From assembly GCF_033115175.1 (NCBI RefSeq), contig NC_084839.1:43137501-43201500 (forward strand): a stretch of DNA of 64,000 bases, written 5' to 3'. Position numbers and translations under genes: made by a program. This document shows positions 43,864 through 64,000 of the stretch, one piece after another (within the stretch, counting starts at the first letter, position 1; each line of letters starts with the position of its first letter). Origin of the DNA: Lepus europaeus. Its lineage: Eukaryota; Chordata; Mammalia; Lagomorpha; Leporidae. The notes under the pieces were generated by a model that did not search any database, had not been told where the DNA came from, and was given only the letters and a program-made list of their open reading frames with translations.

Positions 43864-44150
43864 TGGCCGGCACCGTGGCTCCACAGGCTAGTCCTCCGCC
43901 TAGCGGCGCCAGTACACTGGGTTCTAGTCCCAGTTGGGGTGCCAGATTCTGTCCCGGTTGCCCCTCTTCCAGGCCAGCTCTCTGCTATGGCCCGGGAAGG
44001 CAGTGGAGGATGGCCCAAGTGCTTGGGCCCTGCACCCCATGGGAGACCAGGAGAAGCATCTGGCTCCTGCCTTCGGATCAGCGCGGTGCGCCGGCCGCAG
44101 CACGCCGGCCTTGGCGGCCATTGGAGGGTGAACCAACGGCAAAAGGAAGA

Positions 44151-44192
<42 letters not shown>

Positions 44193-44218
44193 CACTCTGC
44201 CTGTCAAAAAAAAAAAAA
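43864..44218 (+). mobile_element. Young C-repeat SINE
   Basis: AAATTATCTCCCAATTC (43847-43863) against AAATTAGCTCCCAATTC (44219-44235), 16 of 17. CT tract of about 34 nt at 44155-44188. Confidence 0.93.
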
Positions 44219-44323
44219 AAATTAGCTCCCAATTCCAACTGCCAGAGCTGCCCCACATTTCCTTGTGTTACCTCCTGCCCGCCAGCGCTCATTGAGCACC
44301 CACAGTTAGGAAAGCCGGCCCCT

Positions 44324-44608
44324 GGGCCAGTGCTGCGGCATACTGGGCTAAGCCGCCACCTGCCGTGCCGGCATCCCATACGGGCAATGGTTGAAGTCCT
44401 GGCTGCTCCACTTCCAATCCAGATCCCTGCCGATGGCCTGAGAAAGCAGCAGAAGAGGGCTCAAGTTGGCCCCTGCACCCACCTGGGAGATGGCGAAGCA
44501 GCTCCTGGCTCCTGACTTCCTTGCAGCCATTTGGGGGATGAATCAGCGAATGGAAGATCTCTTTCTCTCTCTAATTCTGACTTTCAAATAAATTCATTAA
44601 TTAAAGAG
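44324..44608 (+). repeat. C-repeat SINE, older
   Basis: GGGCCAGTGCTGCGGCATACTGG to CAAATAAATTCATTAATTAAAG; the last SINE before the TTC7A island. Confidence 0.88.
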
Positions 44609-44679
44609 GGGGACCCATCCCCGCACCCCCTGAAAGGAACAAGCTGCATTAGAACCTGGAGGGGAGGGGACGGTTAGAC

Positions 44680-44696
44680 GGGGGGGGGGGGGGGGG
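44680..44696 (+). repeat. G17 homopolymer
   Basis: An unbroken run of 17 G, about 1.4 kb upstream of the TTC7A start codon. Confidence 0.9.
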
Positions 44697-45721
44697 TAGG
44701 GAGGAAGGCTGTCTTTCACGGATAACCCTAGGTGGCCCCAGAGCCAAGAGCCCCGTGGGACCAAGTACGAGGCGCCTGGAACTGTGTGACAGTAAGTTTC
44801 CTGACATGGATGGCCTCCAGGGCGGTGGGAAGACCGGAAGACCTCCGCAGGGTCTGTAGACACTTCCCAACTCCTGGGGACTCCACACCGAAGAGCTTGC
44901 ACATTCAGCATTCACTTAAATACAGGGGCATGTGTGTCCGTGTGTTTGGTCTGAGGTCGCAATCGGGGGTAGGGCCCCCGTCAACGCCCCCTCCTCTCAT
45001 CATTCGACCTGGAGGGCACCACCCGGAGCGGCTCCGCAGCTCTCATCACAGCCTTGGCCACCACGGTGAAGAATGAGCACACCCCAAGCCGGAGAAAGCA
45101 CCTTTAAGAACTCCAGGGCACCAGGGATCCGCAGAGGCGGGCCAGGCGGTTACCGTACCGGGCGAGCTGGAAAGGCGGGCTCGGCTGTTAAACCGGAAAA
45201 AGAGACCCTCTCAAAGCCGGGCCGCCCGGAGCGTGGGAGGACGCGGCACCGGCCGGCTTCCTCCTCAGCACCCCGCGCAGCGCGCCGGGCCCGAGCGATC
45301 GCCGCGTCGGCCGCCCCCGGAGAGGCGCGCTCCCGGGCTGGGTGCCGAGCGGCCGGCCTCTCGCCGGATTTGTGACGTGCGGCGGGCAGCAGCGGTGACG
45401 GGGCCACCACACAAAGCCAGCGCGGCGGGGCGGGGGTCTCCCAGGCCGAGAACCCCGATGGGATGGGCAGGCAGAGGGGAACGAGGCGCCCCCGGGCGCC
45501 CGGTCTCGGCGCAGCATTAGAGTGAGCTCCGAGTCGGCGGCGGCGGCGGCAGGGGGCGCGCGCCGGGGCGGTCGCGAGCGCCCGGCGCGCGCCTGGCTGC
45601 TGTGGCCGCGCTGGCCGCCCGCGCGCCCGGCTCGCCGGGGCCGAGCCACGCCCCTGAGGGGGTGGAGCAGCGGCCAGGGGCGGGCCCGCAGCTGGCGGCG
45701 CCCGGGCCTGGGGCGGGGGCT

Positions 45722-45910
45722 GTGGCAGCAGCTGCAGCAGCGGCGGCGGCAGCAGCGCCAGGAGGTGCTGCAGCAGAGGCGGAGGCTGCTCCTGGAAGCG
45801 TCTGCGCCGCGCAGCCGGAGCCACAGCCCGGAGGCGCCGGGAGGTGCGCTGGGTGCTGCCGCCGCTGCTGCTGCCGCTGCTGCTGCCGCTGCCGCTGCTG
45901 CCGCCGCCGG
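45722..45910 (+). repeat. GCN-type trinucleotide-rich leader repeats
   Basis: Two imperfect GCN tracts flank a less regular centre: GCAGCAGCTGCAGCAGCGGC-like at about 45724-45760 and a CTG/CCG-mixed tract at about 45854-45909. They lie in the presumed 5' UTR, 150-340 nt before the TTC7A ATG. Read in the TTC7A frame they give Ala-rich and Cys/Arg-rich strings. Imperfect interruptions should stabilise them. Confidence 0.7.
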
Positions 45911-46063
45911 CCCGCCGCCGCCCGGGCCCCCGCTGCCACCGGGGCCCCGGCTGCCGCCTGCGCCCCCGTCGACCCCGCCCGCGTGTGCGCCCCAGCCGGG
46001 ACGCCGCCCCCGGCCGGGTCTCCACTTCTCTGGGGCGCCTCCTATGACAGCGCCCGCTCGAAG

Positions 46064-61246
<15,183 letters not shown>

Positions 61247-61255
61247 TAGGGATGT

Positions 61256-61400
61256 CAGACGACTCAGGTTCTCATCCTGGCTCTGTTGACAGCAGGATTC
61301 CAGATGTGTGCCCTCGGGCAAATGACCTCTTCACCTTTCTTGGCCTCAGTTTACGTCTCTGCAGTAATACGGGGCTGTAATTCCTGTCCTCCCAAGGTTC
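61256..61400 (+). repeat. MIR remnant
   Basis: CTCAGGTTCTCATCCTGGCTCTG, TGTGTGCCCTCGGGCAAATGACCTC and CTTGGCCTCAGTTTACGTCTC follow the MIR core in sense. Confidence 0.75.
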
Positions 61401-61696
61401 CCGTGACTAAGAGGTGTCACTTGTGTAACCAGGCTGAGAAAGACTTAACTGTGTGCCCTCTCCTCGCCAGGCTGGCTCTGGTGGCTGACACCAGCTGCAC
61501 AGCAGGTGCCTGGTGTACAGAGGAGTCTGTTGCTCTTCCGGGGTTTGTTCGGTGGCTGCTGTGAGCAGCACAGGGAGTGTGTGCTGGATCCAGTGGTGAC
61601 TAGGGCATAACCAGTTCCTGCACTGGGACAGGGACTCGGGGTCAGTGATGTAGGAATTTTATGGGAGGACTGTGGATGGCCCAATGGAGGAAGCAC

Positions 61697-61812
61697 AGGG
61701 ATCTTCAGAAAGTTCATGGAAAATGGGGGTCATTTTCAAGAGTGCGTGGATTTGAAAATTTTTGTGTGAAAACTTCCAATTGCATTTCCCGTGAACTTTT
61801 GGAAGTACTCCC
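61697..61812. mobile_element. MITE-like palindromic element
   Basis: Imperfect terminal inverted repeats of 23 nt at 61703-61725 and 61783-61805 (19 of 23 pairing; core AAAGTTCATGGAAAATG). The element is about 115 bp with no coding capacity, the form of a non-autonomous DNA transposon. The TTCATGAACTTTTTGAAGTACC-type terminus is familiar from mammalian genomes, but I do not name the family. Confidence 0.6.
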
Positions 61813-62084
61813 ATGGTCTCACTGAAGTGAGCTCTGCATGGGTTCAATGTTAGTAAAAGCACAGCCCCAGACTTCTTGCCTTCTATGGACCCAAAAACCC
61901 TGTGGTGGGTCTGAGAGGTGGGCCCTGGTGGCAGTGAGGTCTCAGGAGCCCCTCGGCCCAGGCTGGTGCCGGGAATCATCTCTAGTCCAGCACAAACCAA
62001 CCCCCAGAGAAAAGTCTGGAAAGGCCCCCTGTGGCCCTCGGGGGATTTGGTGCCTGCCATTGTAGAGAATGTGTCTCCTTTCCT

Positions 62085-62205
62085 GTCCTGGGTGGGAACG
62101 TTTTCTCCATGTTATACCTCGAGAAGCTGAGGCCCAGAGAGGTGTGTGGCTTGCCCGAGTTACCCAGATGCACGTGGAGCCAGGACTAGAACCTCTGCTC
62201 TCTGA
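62085..62205 (-). repeat. MIR remnant
   Basis: GAAGCTGAGGCCCAGAGAGGTGTG, GGCTTGCCCGAGTTACCCAG and GAGCCAGGACTAGAACCTCTGC: antisense MIR core. Confidence 0.75.
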
Positions 62206-63590
62206 TGTTGGCCTTGGAATATGAGGCAACTCCCCTCCCGTGCCCCCACATTCCTCTGTCTCCTCTGGGTCCCAGTAGGTATGACACTGACCTTGAGGAG
62301 GGCACCTCCTCCTTGACTTTGGCCAGGGGCAAGGGGCTTCCTGAGGTTTGTTTGTGCACCTCTGGGTCCTTGGGGTCCCTTTGCTCACCAAGTCCAGTGA
62401 AACCCGCCACGTTAGCATGCTGGGCGGGCCCAGCACCAGCTGCGGGAGGGCAGGTGCCCAGGTGGGAGGGTGCAGTCTGTGGGGGTCTTCTCCCTTTGCT
62501 CTCTCATTCCCCTCTCTGCGCCTCTGGCACAAGCCCATCTCCGGGAAGGGAGGGTCTTCCTTTGGTGTTTGGGCCTCTTGGGGCTCTTGGAAGCCATTTC
62601 TGCCATGGGCGCCCTGAACCAAGCACCCTTCCTTGGGTGCCCTTTACGGCCTCTTCCCTGGTGACCTGGCTCAGTCCGTGTTGCTCCCTGTCTCCTGCTC
62701 TCTACTCTTTCCAGCATGCCTCCAGCTTCTTGGGGGAACACAGTCCTGGTGGTCAGAGGTCCTGCCGGGGAGGTAAGGAGCCGGTGCTGCCGGCCTGGGC
62801 TGCTTGGTCGCCAGCTATGCTAGTGCCCTGTCCCTCGGTCACTGCACGTGGCCTTCCCTTGCCTGCCTCCTCTCCGCCTGTCCTCCCTGTCCTGCTGCAG
62901 TGACCTCACCTGCTGCTTGGCATGCTTGACCCATGCACAGGGCAGCCAGGGTGTGCATGATGTGGGTCTTCCTGGGTGTGAGTGGGTGTCCCCATGCAGA
63001 GAGCAAAGGCCAGGCCTGGAGGGGATGAGGACGGCTGGTCGTTGTCCTGATCCATTTGTGAGCATGAGTGTGGTGGCAGCAGAGGGATCACACCCCTCAT
63101 CTCACTGCATGACCTTGCACCCCCATGATCCGCTCCGCGTTACAAACAGGGGCCAGCTGGTGGAGCACAGAGTTTGTCTCAAGAACGCCTGGCTGGAGGG
63201 AGGAAGACAGGGCCCCACATGTCGCCAAGCTGGGGCCCTGAGTGCAGATGTCTCAGCATGGGGCTGCTGTTCTCGTTTGGAGCACAGGAACAAGCCCTGG
63301 GTCTCTCCACCCCCTGCCCCGACAGACACAAAACACACTCGGCTCCCCCTCTTTCCCCTTAGGAGCAGAGGGACCCACTTGGCACTGTGACCCCTGCCAC
63401 ATCACTTGCAAGGACTCCACCTTCCTCTGAATGGGGAGTGATGTGCACCTGTGTGTTAGGGCCAAAGGTGCATCCTGATCCTCAGGGAGGTCTTTAGATG
63501 CCAGCCAAGAGCTTGAGCAAGGGGAAGCTGTTGTGGCCTTGGGTTTCCACTACCCGGAATGCAGAAACAGAGCCAGTTAGAATTGCATAC

Positions 63591-63904
63591 TGGGGATGGC
63601 ACTGTGGCATAGTGGGTTAAGGTACCATCTGTAGTGCCTGAATCCCATAGGGGCTCCAGTTTGAGTCCTGGCCGCGCCACTTCTGGTCCAGCTCCATGCT
63701 GATGGACTGGGAAAGCAGCAGAAGATGGTCCAAGGACTTGGGAGACCTGGATGATGCTCCTGGCTCTTGGCTTTGGCCTGGCCCACCAGCACTGGCCATT
63801 GTGGCCATTTGGGGAGTGAACCAGCGGATGGAATATCTCTCTCCCTCTGTTTCTCTATCTCTGCCTTTCAAATATGGAGATAAATATTTAAAAAAAAAAA
63901 AAAA
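63591..63904 (+). repeat. C-repeat SINE in TTC7A intron 3
   Basis: GGGGATGGCACTGTGGCATAGTGG to GATAAATATTT plus A14. Flanks AGAATTGCA and AGAACTGCA may be a decayed target duplication. Lacks the CTGCACCCACATGGG box. Confidence 0.88.
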
Positions 63905-64000
63905 GAACTGCAGACTCTCAGGCCTCTCTCCACCCTGATAGCATTCTCGGGTGATGGGCGTGCACATTGGAGCAGTACCGCGATGGGAGATGAATATTTG

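Overview
The window is mammalian nuclear DNA, almost certainly from a lagomorph (European rabbit or a close relative). About 57 copies of the rabbit-type tRNA-derived C-repeat SINE occur on both strands. Young copies carry the CTGTCAAAAA tail and older ones the AAATAAATAAATCTTT tail. There is also a 3' end of a LINE-1 matching the rabbit type. Coding exons are small and joined by canonical GT/AG splice sites, and two CpG islands mark promoters. Nothing bacterial, viral or CRISPR-like was seen.

Two protein-coding genes can be read by splicing, arranged head to head. MCFD2 (minus strand, coding exons 9448-12236, non-coding first exon near 18175-18250) is complete. It encodes a 146-residue soluble EF-hand protein of the early secretory pathway, the partner of LMAN1 in export of coagulation factors V and VIII. 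TTC7A (plus strand, coding exons 46064-46244, 55731-55894 and 60893-61061) is 5'-partial: about 172 of roughly 860 residues are present and the gene runs off the right edge. It encodes a TPR scaffold of the PI4KA phosphatidylinositol 4-kinase complex at the plasma membrane.

Layout: 1-8240, sequence downstream of MCFD2, repeat-rich, with one unidentified retrocopy-like segment. 8247-18250, MCFD2 (3' UTR, three coding exons, a 5.9 kb first intron). 17900-18620, the MCFD2 CpG-island promoter with NRF1, GC-box and CCAAT motifs. 18.6-45.0 kb, a 27 kb intergenic interval packed with SINEs, several nested or flanked by target-site duplications, plus an MLT1/MST-type LTR, a class-II-like solo LTR and old LINE remnants. 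45.05-46.5 kb, the TTC7A CpG island, with a short overlapping upstream ORF and a GCN trinucleotide-rich leader. 46.2-64 kb, TTC7A introns 1-3, containing a GC-box/ETS/E-box cluster at 54.06-54.21 kb that looks like an internal regulatory element.

The two genes act in unrelated processes (ER-to-Golgi cargo export and plasma-membrane PI4P synthesis). Their head-to-head pairing matches the human 2p21 arrangement as I remember it. I found no convincing new gene system. The points most worth a second look are promoter architecture, 5'-leader control of TTC7A, and mobile-element events with readable insertion scars.
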